From Acidobacteriaceae bacterium (GTDB lineage Bacteria > Acidobacteriota > Terriglobia > Bryobacterales > Bryobacteraceae), in contig JADCJL010000013.1 in NCBI GenBank assembly GCA_020247055.1, forward strand, positions 1 through 55,311: a DNA stretch of 55,311 nucleotides, given 5' to 3'. Below are positions 34,385-42,709 of the stretch, piece by piece. Numbering within the stretch: position 1 is the first letter of the stretch; the number at the start of each line of letters is the position of its first letter. The notes below the pieces were generated by a model. The model saw nothing but the letters and a program-made list of their open reading frames with translations, was not told the origin of the DNA and searched no databases. Position numbers and translations under genes: made by a program.

Positions 34385-35857
34385 TTAGCGGGAGGGGGGT
34401 TCGGCGGACTCACGCAGCAGGGAGAGGACCTGGCTTTCGAGCGGGGCAAGGAGTTCGGCGGCCTCTTCCACCATGGGCATGGCGGTGAGCCAGACAGAGA
34501 GAGGCCGGGCCGCACTGGGGATTTCGGCGGTCTGCACGATGCGGCCGCGGCGTGAGAGGTCCTCCCAGAGCGGGCGGGCGCAGGGATAGGCGAGGCAGGC
34601 GACGACGCGTCGTTCGCGGGCCAGGTTGGCGTAGGCGAGAACCTGGAGCAGGTCGTGCCGGTGCGCCTCCTGCAGAGTGGTGGCGGTGTGGCGCCATGGG
34701 GTCTCCTGCAGATCTTCGAAGTGCCGCTTGTATTTGGCGTCGACGATCATAGTCAGCCCGGGCCATTCGAGGATCAGATCCGGCACGAGCGTGCGCTGCG
34801 AGCCGAGAGAGCCGGGTTGCCAGTGCAGGGCGGCGACTGTTTCGTTCTTGCGTCCGCTGCGGAGTCTGCCTCCGGTTCGGCGCGCCAGCGCGGCGAACTG
34901 CGTCTCCACCCAGGCTTCGAAAAAGCGGTCCATGGGCAGCACCCAGGGTATTCCTTCGAGCTCACTCAAACCGGCCAGCCCCCGGTCTTCAACGGTCCAA
35001 TCGATCGCCTGGAGCCCCTCGCGGAACGGCAGCGGCAGCAACGGACGCCGGCTCCAGGTCTGGAGCATCCCGGGAGCCGGGGCCACCGCGCAAACTCCGC
35101 GGAGTGCGGCCAGCAGATCCTCGGCAAGGGCAATCAACGTGCCGACAAACCCTCCCTGCATCCGCTGCCCTGCGAGGGACCGGGCGTGGCGCTCCACCGT
35201 GTAGCGGATAGCGGAGAGCAGGTGGCGATCGTCGCGCAACTCCGGGAACGTGCACGGAATGGAGGTTAGGCGGCCGAAAGGGATGCGGGCGCAGGAGTAA
35301 GCGGTCCAGTCGACTTGGCCGCGCGGCGCCGCCAGGTCTTCGGTAGCGGTTTCAAACCGCCGGGCCAGCGACTGCAGGAGCGCCTTCATGCGAACGAGCA
35401 CCATCGAGGAAAGCACCCAGGGCGGCACGCGGCGCTCGGAGCGGCGCAGGAGAGGGAGGCGCAGCGGTTGGGGCGCCACGCGCCAGCCCATGTGGGCCAG
35501 CAGCGGACCGATGCCGGCCCATGGAAAACGCGGTTGGACGACCAGGCCGAAGTCGGGGCGAGCGGTCGTCGGCGACAGCAGCGGAATCGCCCCGACCTGA
35601 TTGCCGGCCTGGAAGCTCAGATGCACCTGGCTGCCGTCGAAGCGCGATGCAAGCTGGACATCGAACCGGCGCAGGAGTGGTTCGTTCAACCGGGCAAATT
35701 GCTCGGCCAGGCGCGCGGCCGTAGGTGCGTCGGTTCCGGTGAACAGCGCAGCGGCCGGCAGATCTCGCGGGGATTGGTCGGCGAGTTCAATGCATGGATT
35801 CCGCTCCCGGGGCGGGGCTTGGAGCGGAGCGGTCCTTACGCCTTTGCTTGCAGCCAT
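34385..35857 (-). CDS. McrC-like endonuclease subunit
   Basis: 490 residues. The C-terminal third carries a PD-(D/E)xK nuclease core: Asp360 in VPDLILEW and Asp373/Lys375 in MIVDAKYKRH. Helices rich in Gln/His follow (HRHDLLQVLAYANL), the usual McrC/DUF2357-type arrangement. The upstream part is helical with WVLPMDRFFEAWVETQF, also McrC-like. McrC cuts DNA when recruited by the McrB GTPase ring on modified DNA. The ATG overlaps the McrB-like gene by 22 bases with no ribosome binding site, implying translational coupling. The N-terminal 330 residues are divergent from textbook McrC, so function by homology is probable but not certain. Confidence 0.82.
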   Translation of the reverse strand: MAASKGVRTAPLQAPPRERNPCIELADQSPRDLPAAALFTGTDAPTAARLAEQFARLNEPLLRRFDVQLASRFDGSQVHLSFQAGNQVGAIPLLSPTTARPDFGLVVQPRFPWAGIGPLLAHMGWRVAPQPLRLPLLRRSERRVPPWVLSSMVLVRMKALLQSLARRFETATEDLAAPRGQVDWTAYSCARIPFGRLTSIPCTFPELRDDRHLLSAIRYTVERHARSLAGQRMQGGFVGTLIALAEDLLAALRGVCAVAPAPGMLQTWSRRPLLPLPFREGLQAIDWTVEDRGLAGLSELEGIPWVLPMDRFFEAWVETQFAALARRTGGRLRSGRKNETVAALHWQPGSLGSQRTLVPDLILEWPGLTMIVDAKYKRHFEDLQETPWRHTATTLQEAHRHDLLQVLAYANLARERRVVACLAYPCARPLWEDLSRRGRIVQTAEIPSAARPLSVWLTAMPMVEEAAELLAPLESQVLSLLRESAEPPSR

Positions 35858-37311
35858 TGGAGGTAGCCCCGCATGGATTCGGCAAAACTGCCGACGTAGC
35901 CCTGCGCGAGATACTCCTCAAGCAATGGCGCGAGGTTGGTGCGCAGTGCCCTGGGGGCTTCCGCCGGGTCAGCCTCGAGGAAGTACGAGTGCCCGGGCAC
36001 CAGCGGCAGGGTGTCATCGCCGGCGAACTCCACAAACAGACTCACCAGGCGCGTAAAGGCCTCGACCATCAAAGGGCAGCTGTTCGCGCTGACCACGCTC
36101 GTGCGCGGCCACAGCGACAGAAACGCGAAGCGGCGGCGGACCGCGGCATCCACCAGCGCGATACTGCGGTCCGCCGAGTTCATGGTGCCGAGCAGATGGA
36201 GGTTCGGCGGCAGGTGGAGACGACGGCGGAAAGGCGGACCAAAATCGTAGGGAAGTTCGATGGCGCGGGGCCCGTCGGCATGCGCTTCGAGCAGGAAGAG
36301 GCCTTCGCCCAGTACCTTGCCGAGATCGGCGCGATTGATCTCGTCGATGTGGAGCAGATAGGGGCGCGATGGATCTTCGAGAGCGGCTGCCGCGGCTCGC
36401 ATCAGGAAGCCGGGTTCGGGTGCGAAACGCAGGCCCAGTGCATCGCCCGCGTGCTGCGGAGCGAGGCCCCCGACGAAGGATTCGTAGGTGGTGTTGGCGT
36501 GGAACTGAATCGACTGTCCGTGGCCCTGGTAAGCCCCGCGCAGCAGATTCACCGCTAACCGTGTCTTGCCGGTGCCCGGCGGGCCCTGCAGAATCACGAA
36601 GCGGCGCCGGCCGAGCAGACCGGCAACAGTGTTCTCCTCGACGCCGGGCATGAGGTGATCGAACCATGCGGCCTCCATCGCCTTCGCCTGGTCTCTATAC
36701 TTGGCCAACGGCTGATGGCCCCGCTCGGCGAACAGCAGATCGACACAGCTGGCCACGGCGGCGTGAGTGGCCGCGCGGTCCGCCGTGGGACGGAAGAGCA
36801 GATAGACCTCCTTGCCATAGCGCTTGAGGGCATCCCAGTGCTCTGGCCAGTCCTGCAACAGATCGCCCGGAAGCTCTTCGTCGGTCCGGGTGGGATCCTG
36901 CTTGGCCCAGGCGACTCTCTCGCCGCGGCCATACTCGGCGTTCAGCCAGGCGGCGATGGCCCGGGCCTTCCGCGCATGGCCGGGCCGGCCCAGGGTGGCT
37001 TCGTCGGGAGATAGCCCGTCGGTGCCGACGACGAGACCGGCGAGACAGGGGCCTTCCTTCGAGGGGAAAACAACAAAGCTGGTGCCGCGATAGCGTCCGG
37101 AGCGCGGATTGTCTTTGTGAATGATCGCGGCGTAGGAGACGCCCTTGTCGTCTTTCATCTCCGGCGAGCGAAGCTGCACATCGTTCTTCGCCTTCTCCGC
37201 GTAGCGGCCGGAGCCGGCGCCGAAGAGGCCTTCGAACCATCGTTGGTTGGCTTCCTCCCATGGCGCGGCGGCCCCCTGATGGACAAGATCGACCAGCACG
37301 TCAAGGCTCAT
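35836..37311 (-). CDS. McrB-like AAA+ GTPase subunit with an unrecognised N-terminal domain
   Basis: 491 residues from the ATG at 37311, chosen because GGCGGAG precedes it by six bases. Walker A GPPGTGKT is at 243-250 and Walker B LLHIDEINRAD has D323/E324. The McrB signature MNSADRSIALVDAAVRRRF begins at 377. The final 70 residues form a helical lid. The first 230 residues should recognise the modified DNA. They contain YAAIIHKDNPRSGRYRGTSFVVFP and a segment LGRPGHARKARAIAAWLNAEYG, and I cannot assign them to the known DUF3578 or McrB N-domain. With the overlapping McrC-like gene it forms a type IV restriction defence pair. Confidence 0.87.
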   Translation of the reverse strand: MSLDVLVDLVHQGAAAPWEEANQRWFEGLFGAGSGRYAEKAKNDVQLRSPEMKDDKGVSYAAIIHKDNPRSGRYRGTSFVVFPSKEGPCLAGLVVGTDGLSPDEATLGRPGHARKARAIAAWLNAEYGRGERVAWAKQDPTRTDEELPGDLLQDWPEHWDALKRYGKEVYLLFRPTADRAATHAAVASCVDLLFAERGHQPLAKYRDQAKAMEAAWFDHLMPGVEENTVAGLLGRRRFVILQGPPGTGKTRLAVNLLRGAYQGHGQSIQFHANTTYESFVGGLAPQHAGDALGLRFAPEPGFLMRAAAAALEDPSRPYLLHIDEINRADLGKVLGEGLFLLEAHADGPRAIELPYDFGPPFRRRLHLPPNLHLLGTMNSADRSIALVDAAVRRRFAFLSLWPRTSVVSANSCPLMVEAFTRLVSLFVEFAGDDTLPLVPGHSYFLEADPAEAPRALRTNLAPLLEEYLAQGYVGSFAESMRGYLQWLQAKA

Positions 37312-37317
37312 ACAGTA

Positions 37318-37324
37318 CTCCGCC
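37318..37324 (-). promoter_or_regulatory. Ribosome binding site of the McrB-like gene
   Basis: GGCGGAG on the minus strand, six-base spacer to the ATG at 37311. It decides that start against the longer in-frame extension to 37443, which would run antisense into the divergent gene. Confidence 0.65.
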
Positions 37325-37375
37325 CACCAGGCTAGCGAACTTTCGCCGGTTCGATGCGCTGCCCGCGGTTGGCCA

Positions 37376-37381
37376 TACAGT
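37376..37381 (+). promoter_or_regulatory. -10-like element of the FAD oxidoreductase gene
   Basis: TACAGT ends six bases before the ATG at 37388; AGAAGG between could also act as a weak ribosome binding site. Confidence 0.4.
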
Positions 37382-37387
37382 AGAAGG

Positions 37388-39031
37388 ATGTTCCGGACCC
37401 TCGCTCTTGTCCTTCTCGCCGCCGCCCCGGCCCTCCCGGCCACCTACGACGTCGTCATCTATGGCTGTACCTCGGGCGCCGTCACCGCCGCCGTCCAGAC
37501 CAGGAAAATGGGCAAATCGGTCGCCCTCGTCTGCCCCGAAAAACACCTCGGCGGCCTCACCGCCGGCGGCCTCGGCTGGACCGACTCCGGCAACAAAGCC
37601 GTCATCGGCGGCCTCTCGCGCGAGTTCTATCACCGCGTCTGGCGCCACTACGCCCAACCCGCCGCCTGGAAGTGGCAGCCGCAGTCTGCGTTCGGCAACC
37701 AAGGCCAGGGCACCGTCGCGCTCGATCAGGCGGCCCGCACCATGTGGATCTTCGAGCCCCACGTCGCCGAACGCGTCTACGAAGAGTGGGTCAAGGAGAT
37801 GCGCATCCCGGTCTTTCGCAACTCCTGGCTCGACCGCGCGCGCGGCGTTAAAAAAACCGGCGGCCGCATCACCTCCATCACCATGCTCAATGGCAAAACC
37901 TACACCGCCCGCATGTTCCTCGACGCCACCTACGAAGGCGACCTGATGGCCGCCGCCGGCGTCAGCCATCACGTCGGCCGCGAGTCCATGCAGCAGTACG
38001 GCGAAAAGTGGGCCGGGGTGCAGACCGGCGTCCTTCACCACCGCCATCACTTCGGCGTGCTACCCACCAAAATCTCCCCCTACGTCATCCCCGGCGACCC
38101 CCGCAGCGGCGTCCTGCCCCGCATCAGCACCGAACCGCCGGGCGACTACGGCGCGGCCGATAAGAAAGTGCAAGCCTACTGCTTCCGCCTCTGCCTCACG
38201 CAAGTAGAAAAGAACCGCGTCCCCTTCGCGAAGCCCGCCGGCTACGACCCCCGCGAGTACGAACTGCTCGCCCGCATCTACGACGCCGGATGGACCGAGA
38301 CCTTCCAGAAGTTCGACGCCATCCCCAACGCCAAAACCGACACCAACAACCACGGCCCCTTCAGCAGCGACAACATCGGCCGCAACTGGGACTACCCGGA
38401 AGCCACCTACGCCCGCCGGCAGGAGATCTTCGACGAACACGTGCGCTACCAGCAGGGCTGGCTCTACTTCGTCGCCAACGACCCGCGCGTGCCCGCCGCC
38501 GTCCGCGAGGCGATGAGCCGCTGGGGCCTCGCCAAGGACGAGTTCAAGACGACGGGCCACTGGCCCCATCAGATGTACATCCGCGAGGCCCGGCGCATGA
38601 TCGGCCGCTTCGTCATGACCGCCAGCGAACTGACCAAGCAGCGGCCCACGCCCGAGCCCATCGGCATGGGTTCCTATGGCATCGACTCGCACAACATCCA
38701 GCGCTACATCACACCCGAAGGCTATGTGCAGAACGAAGGCGACATCGGCGTCAGCACGAACGGGCCGTACCAGATCGCCTACGGCTCGCTCGTGCCGAAG
38801 AAGGAGCAGGTGGAGAACCTGCTCGTGCCGGTGTGTCTATCGAGTTCGCACATCGCCTACGGCTCCATCCGCATGGAGCCGGTGTTCATGATTCTGGGCC
38901 AGTCGGCGGCGACGGCGGCCGTGATGGCGATCGACCGGGGTATCGCCGTGCAGGACGTGCCGTACACCGAACTGCGCAGCCAGCTCGAGAAAGACGGCCA
39001 GGTGCTCGCCTATCAGGCGCCGGCCAAATAG
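37388..39031 (+). CDS. Exported FAD-dependent oxidoreductase
   Basis: 547 residues. A signal peptide (MFRTLALVLLAAAPALPA) is followed by the dinucleotide-binding start TYDVVIYGCTSGAVTAAVQTRKMGKSVALV and HLGGLTAGGLGWTDSG. These are typical of the FAD_oxidored family often annotated in Planctomycetes/Acidobacteria sugar-degradation regions. The C-terminus has SSSHIAYGSIRMEPVFMILGQSAATAAVMAI, the second FAD-contact motif. The substrate is unknown; neighbouring DUF1080 and enolase-superfamily genes suggest a sugar or sugar acid. The first kilobase is extremely C-ended, in sharp contrast to the G-rich DNA just upstream. Confidence 0.88.
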   Translation: MFRTLALVLLAAAPALPATYDVVIYGCTSGAVTAAVQTRKMGKSVALVCPEKHLGGLTAGGLGWTDSGNKAVIGGLSREFYHRVWRHYAQPAAWKWQPQSAFGNQGQGTVALDQAARTMWIFEPHVAERVYEEWVKEMRIPVFRNSWLDRARGVKKTGGRITSITMLNGKTYTARMFLDATYEGDLMAAAGVSHHVGRESMQQYGEKWAGVQTGVLHHRHHFGVLPTKISPYVIPGDPRSGVLPRISTEPPGDYGAADKKVQAYCFRLCLTQVEKNRVPFAKPAGYDPREYELLARIYDAGWTETFQKFDAIPNAKTDTNNHGPFSSDNIGRNWDYPEATYARRQEIFDEHVRYQQGWLYFVANDPRVPAAVREAMSRWGLAKDEFKTTGHWPHQMYIREARRMIGRFVMTASELTKQRPTPEPIGMGSYGIDSHNIQRYITPEGYVQNEGDIGVSTNGPYQIAYGSLVPKKEQVENLLVPVCLSSSHIAYGSIRMEPVFMILGQSAATAAVMAIDRGIAVQDVPYTELRSQLEKDGQVLAYQAPAK

Positions 39032-39882
39032 CCAAGCTGGTCGAGGAAGGCCACCATCCGCGCCGTCGTCTTTTCGAAGAACTCATTGTTGCCGCGGCCG
39101 TAGTTGAAAAAGCCGTGGGTCTGGCCGGGATAGCGAACCAGTTCGCAGGCGATGCCGAGGGAAACGGCGCGTTCGCGGTAGAGTTCGATGGAGGCGATCG
39201 GCACCGTGGTGTCCGCCTCGCCGTGGAAGATGAGGGTGGGCGGGCCGTTGCGCTGCAGTTGGTGGTAGGGCGAAAGCTCCGCCGGCGGCACGCCGAAGCG
39301 TTTGGCGTCGAGCCGGATGGGGTCCTGGGGCAGCTCCGCCCCGGCCACCGCGCCAAGCACCAGCACCGGGTTGAACAGCACGAGGGCGTTGGGCTGCGAG
39401 CTGACGGCGAGATCCTCGCCCGGTTCTTCAAAGCCGCGGACCGCGGCCGTCGCGGCGGCCAGGTGGCCACCGGCCGAGCCGCCGCCGGCCGCAATCCGGT
39501 TCGGGTCGATGCCGAGCCGCCGCGCATTGGCGCGGACGTAGCGCAGGGCCGACTTGGCATCGCGCACACAGGCGTCGGCCTTCACCTGATGGCGCGTGGC
39601 GACGCGGTAATCAGCCAGAATGGCCACCATGCCGCGAGCCCGCAGCAGCTTGGCGTGCGGCGCGAATTGCCCCGGCGTACCGCTCGACCAGCCGCCGCCG
39701 AAGAAGAACACGATGGCCGGCCGCGGCTGCGCCTTGGCCCGGCTCTCCGGCGCGAAGATCCAGAGCCGCAGCCGCGTCTCTCCCACTGTCTTATAGACCT
39801 CCTCCTTCGCCTCGGGCAGGACGGGAGGATACTGGGCCGCCAGCGGCAGGGCGGCGAGAAGAAGAGCCAGAGCGCGAAGCAT
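39013..39882 (-). CDS. Secreted alpha/beta hydrolase (esterase, HSL/Aes-like)
   Basis: 289 residues with a signal peptide (MLRALALLLAALPLAAQ). Oxyanion motif FFFGGGWSSG replaces the usual HGGG, nucleophile Ser lies in AAGGGSAGGH, Asp in IFHGEADTTVP and His in GQTHGFFNYG. This set is typical of carbohydrate or phenolic esterases in acidobacteria. It converges on the FAD gene with a 19-base tail overlap and diverges from the DUF1080 gene across 21 bases. Confidence 0.9.
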   Translation of the reverse strand: MLRALALLLAALPLAAQYPPVLPEAKEEVYKTVGETRLRLWIFAPESRAKAQPRPAIVFFFGGGWSSGTPGQFAPHAKLLRARGMVAILADYRVATRHQVKADACVRDAKSALRYVRANARRLGIDPNRIAAGGGSAGGHLAAATAAVRGFEEPGEDLAVSSQPNALVLFNPVLVLGAVAGAELPQDPIRLDAKRFGVPPAELSPYHQLQRNGPPTLIFHGEADTTVPIASIELYRERAVSLGIACELVRYPGQTHGFFNYGRGNNEFFEKTTARMVAFLDQLGYLAGA

Positions 39883-39890
39883 GGTTTTGC

Positions 39891-39897
39891 TAGTGTA
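39891..39897. promoter_or_regulatory. Overlapping divergent -10 elements in a 21-bp intergenic gap
   Basis: TAGTGTA gives TAGTGT on the plus strand (39891-39896, seven bases before the ATG at 39904) and TACACT on the minus strand (39892-39897, nine bases before the ATG at 39882). Same arrangement as at 21662-21669. Confidence 0.5.
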
Positions 39898-39903
39898 AAG
39901 GCA

Positions 39904-40710
39904 ATGCGGACCGTATATCTAGCTGCCCTTTTTGCTGCCGCCCTCGGCGCGGCGGACCCCAACACGCTCACTGCCGAAGAAAAAGCCGCCGGCTGGAAGC
40001 TGCTCTTTGACGGCAAGTCGATGAAGGGGTGGAACGACCTTCGCCAGCAGACCCCGCCGGGCGACTCCTGGACGATTGAAGACGGCTGCCTGAAGGCGGT
40101 TCCCCATCCGAAGCTGCGCGAGGATCTGTTCACCGCGGCCAAATTCGGCGACTTCGAACTGGCCTTTGAATGGAAGGTTTCCCCCGGCGGCAACAGCGGG
40201 TTGAAGTATCGCATTCAAGACCGCTTCTGGCTCGACGAGCGCCGCATGAAGGAGTACAAAAAGTTTGAAGACCTCGCCAACGACTCCGCCCGCAAGCGCA
40301 ACGGCACCCGCGCCACCGGCACGCAGGAATACATCGTCGGCTTCGAGTATCAGGTGATCGACAACGGCGCCCATCGCGATGCCCAGCGCGGCGCCTACTA
40401 CCAGGCCGGCGCCCTCTATGGCATGGTTCCCGCCGCGCAGCCGGCCTCGAAGCCCGTGGGCGAGTTCAACCAGGCCCGCGTCATCGTCAAAGGCAAGCAC
40501 TTCGAACACTGGCTGAACGGCGTCAAGGTGGCCGAAGGCGACATGAACGCCCCGGCGGCGCTGGCCAAAACCGCGGACCGCTGGACAAAGGAGTCGCCCA
40601 TCTATCAGGCGCTCGCCAACCAGCCGCAGCAGCTCTGCCCCGTGGCCCTCCAAAACCACGGCGACGCGGCCTGGTTCCGCAATATCAAAATCCGTCCGCT
40701 CGGGAAATAG
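39904..40710 (+). CDS. DUF1080 (3-keto-disaccharide hydrolase-like) secreted protein
   Basis: 268 residues from the ATG at 39904. The frame continues upstream but only as antisense of the neighbour. Signal peptide (MRTVYLAALFAAALGAAD), then GWKLLFDGKSMKGWND, the DUF1080 hallmark, FELAFEWKVSPGGNSGLKYRI and FNQARVIVKGKHFEHWLNGVKVAE. DUF1080 members have been shown in Bacteroidetes to cleave 3-keto glycosides. Here it opens a plus-strand operon with an acetamidase/formamidase, an enolase-superfamily enzyme and an amidohydrolase, consistent with sugar-derivative breakdown. Confidence 0.9.
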   Translation: MRTVYLAALFAAALGAADPNTLTAEEKAAGWKLLFDGKSMKGWNDLRQQTPPGDSWTIEDGCLKAVPHPKLREDLFTAAKFGDFELAFEWKVSPGGNSGLKYRIQDRFWLDERRMKEYKKFEDLANDSARKRNGTRATGTQEYIVGFEYQVIDNGAHRDAQRGAYYQAGALYGMVPAAQPASKPVGEFNQARVIVKGKHFEHWLNGVKVAEGDMNAPAALAKTADRWTKESPIYQALANQPQQLCPVALQNHGDAAWFRNIKIRPLGK

Positions 40711-40712
40711 CC

Positions 40713-41591
40713 ATGGAACATCTTCCGCTCGGCCGACTCTGCTACGAGTTCAACCGCCTCGATGAGCCCCGCCTGCGCGTCCCGCCCGGCGCCCGCATCC
40801 GCGTCGAGAGCCAGGACGCCTTCTCCGGCCAGATTCGCACCGAAGCCGACGTGCGAAACAAAGCCACCATGCCGTACTCGAACCCCACCACCGGTCCGAT
40901 CTACGTCAAAGGCGCCGAGAAAGGCGATACCCTCGCGGTAACGATTCATCGCATCCACCCCACCCTGGGCCAGTGCTTCACGCGCACCTCCGACCCCAAA
41001 ATGCTCGCCGAGTGGCTCGGCACGGACTGCCCGCCCGGCACCCATGTCTGCGAGATCTCCGACGGCGTCATCCACTGGAGCGCCCACGCCAAAATCCCCT
41101 ACCGGCCCATGCTCGGCTGCATCGGCACCGCGCCCGATTGGGGCGCGCCCACCACCAACCCCGCCGGCCCCCACGGCGGCAACATGGACATCGTCGAAGT
41201 GGCCGAAGGCGCCACGCTGTATCTGCCCGTGTTCGTCCCCGGCGCCCTGCTCTATCTCGGTGACGCCCACGCCGCCATGGGCCACGGTGAACTCTCCGCC
41301 TCGGGCCTGGAGATGCCGGCCGAAACCGACATCACCGTCGATGTCCGGAAAGGTTGGACCATTCCCGGCCCGCGCCTCGAAACAGCCGACGAGATCGTCT
41401 GCATCTCCTCGGCCGCGCCGCTCGAACGCGGCATCGCCCAGGCCTACGCCTGGCTAATTCTCTGGATGGAGCAGGACTACGGGTGGAACCGCTGGAAAGC
41501 CTATGATCTGCTCACCCACACCGGCCAGATCTCGGTAGGCTACTACCAGTCCGGCGCCGTGGCCGCCAAGGTCGCCAAGAGGTACCTGTGA
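40713..41591 (+). CDS. Acetamidase/formamidase family protein
   Basis: 292 residues. Family motifs: SQDAFSGQIRTEADV near the N-terminus, NPTTGPIYVKGAEKGDTLAVTI, GPHGGNMDI (metal/active site) and YLGDAHAAMGHGE. Members hydrolyse short-chain amides to acid and ammonia; many in this subgroup are uncharacterised. There is no signal peptide, so it is cytoplasmic. It starts two bases after the DUF1080 stop, and its last codon overlaps the next start (GTGA). Confidence 0.92.
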   Translation: MEHLPLGRLCYEFNRLDEPRLRVPPGARIRVESQDAFSGQIRTEADVRNKATMPYSNPTTGPIYVKGAEKGDTLAVTIHRIHPTLGQCFTRTSDPKMLAEWLGTDCPPGTHVCEISDGVIHWSAHAKIPYRPMLGCIGTAPDWGAPTTNPAGPHGGNMDIVEVAEGATLYLPVFVPGALLYLGDAHAAMGHGELSASGLEMPAETDITVDVRKGWTIPGPRLETADEIVCISSAAPLERGIAQAYAWLILWMEQDYGWNRWKAYDLLTHTGQISVGYYQSGAVAAKVAKRYL

Positions 41592-42709
41592 GCGGGTCGC
41601 GGATCCGGCAGGTGGAGGTCTTCGCCATCCGCGCGCCGCGCAAGGAGGCCGTTCGCTCCGGCTTGAATCTGGCCGACCCCGTCACGGCTTCCGAGTTCGG
41701 CGTCGTGCGCCTGCTCACCGAAGACGGCGTCGAAGGCCTCGGCGAAATCTCCATCACCTTCCCGCGCATCGGCCACTCGCTCTGCCACGCCGCGCGCAAG
41801 CTGATCGCGCCCGCCATCACCGGCCTGGATGCTCTCGCGATCCCCACGGTGCTCGCCGAGGTCGACCGCGTGCTCGGCGGCGAGTTGAGCGCCCCCTACC
41901 TGCGCGCCGCCTTCGAAATGGCCCTGCTCGACGCCACCGGCCGCCACTTCGGCGTCCCCGTCTGGGCGCTGCTCGGCGGCCGCCGCCGCGACCGGGCCGC
42001 CCTCGCCTGGGGCATCTATCAGAAGTCCCCCGACGAGATGGCCGCCGATGCGGCAGCCGGCCGCGCGGCCGGCTTTCAAGCCATCAAGCTGAAGGTGGGC
42101 CGCGAACTGGCAGCCGACCTCGCGGCCGTTACCGCCGTCGCCCGCGCCGTCGACGTGCCGCTGCGCCTCGATGCCAACATGGCCTGGCGCACGGTGCCCG
42201 AAGCCGTCCGCGCCATGCGCACCCTCGCCGACGCCGCGCCCGTCGCTTGGTTCGAACAGCCGCTCGGCCGCCGCCATCTCGAAGGCCTGCGCGCCCTGCG
42301 GCTCCAGACCGGTCTGCCGGTGATGGCCGACGAAAGCTGCCATACCCTGCGCGATGCCTATGAACTGGCCCGCGCCGAAGCGGCCGATGTCTGGAACGTC
42401 TACGTGACCGAAGCCGGCGGCCTCCGCGCCGCCGCCGAAATCTTCGCGCTGGCCACCGCCGTCGGCGTGCCGTGCATCCTCGGCAGTCAGGCCGAAATGG
42501 GCATCGCCACGGCGGCCTGCGCCCATCTGGCCGTCGCGCTGCCGGAACTGCCCTACCCGATTGAAACCTTTGGTCCCCTGCGCTACGAGCGCGACATCAT
42601 CACGGGCGCCGGGATGATTGCGCAGGGCTGGCTCACGCCGCCGCCCGGCGCGGGGCTGGGCGTCGAGCTCGATTGGGATGCGATACGAACCATGGAGGTA
42701 AAGGAATGA
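41588..42709 (+). CDS. Enolase-superfamily enzyme (mandelate racemase/muconate-lactonizing type)
   Basis: 373 residues from a GTG overlapping the upstream stop. The KxK motif is Lys167-Leu-Lys169 (AIKLKVG). Metal ligands are Asp195 (LDANMAW), Glu223 (WFEQPL) and Asp248/Glu249 (ADES). The opposite catalytic face includes LGSQAEMGIATAAC. These residues predict an active Mg-dependent enzyme abstracting a proton next to a carboxylate: dehydratase, racemase or cycloisomerase. The operon context favours a sugar-acid dehydratase, but specificity cannot be read from the sequence. Confidence 0.92.
   Translation: MSGSRIRQVEVFAIRAPRKEAVRSGLNLADPVTASEFGVVRLLTEDGVEGLGEISITFPRIGHSLCHAARKLIAPAITGLDALAIPTVLAEVDRVLGGELSAPYLRAAFEMALLDATGRHFGVPVWALLGGRRRDRAALAWGIYQKSPDEMAADAAAGRAAGFQAIKLKVGRELAADLAAVTAVARAVDVPLRLDANMAWRTVPEAVRAMRTLADAAPVAWFEQPLGRRHLEGLRALRLQTGLPVMADESCHTLRDAYELARAEAADVWNVYVTEAGGLRAAAEIFALATAVGVPCILGSQAEMGIATAACAHLAVALPELPYPIETFGPLRYERDIITGAGMIAQGWLTPPPGAGLGVELDWDAIRTMEVKE
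42694..42698 (+). promoter_or_regulatory. Ribosome binding site of the amidohydrolase gene
   Basis: GGAGG, seven-base spacer to the ATG at 42706, inside the end of the upstream gene. It supports that ATG over the earlier in-frame start at 42673. Confidence 0.75.

Noticed and set aside
33093-37311. Acyltransferase as a third component of the McrBC-like defence unit
   Set aside because: It has standard acyltransferase 3 motifs, is separated by 110 bases, and no such association is known to me; left as a neighbour.
37312-37443. N-terminal extension of the McrB-like protein to 37443
   Set aside because: It would run across the divergent promoter and into the FAD gene; the ATG at 37311 has a good ribosome binding site.
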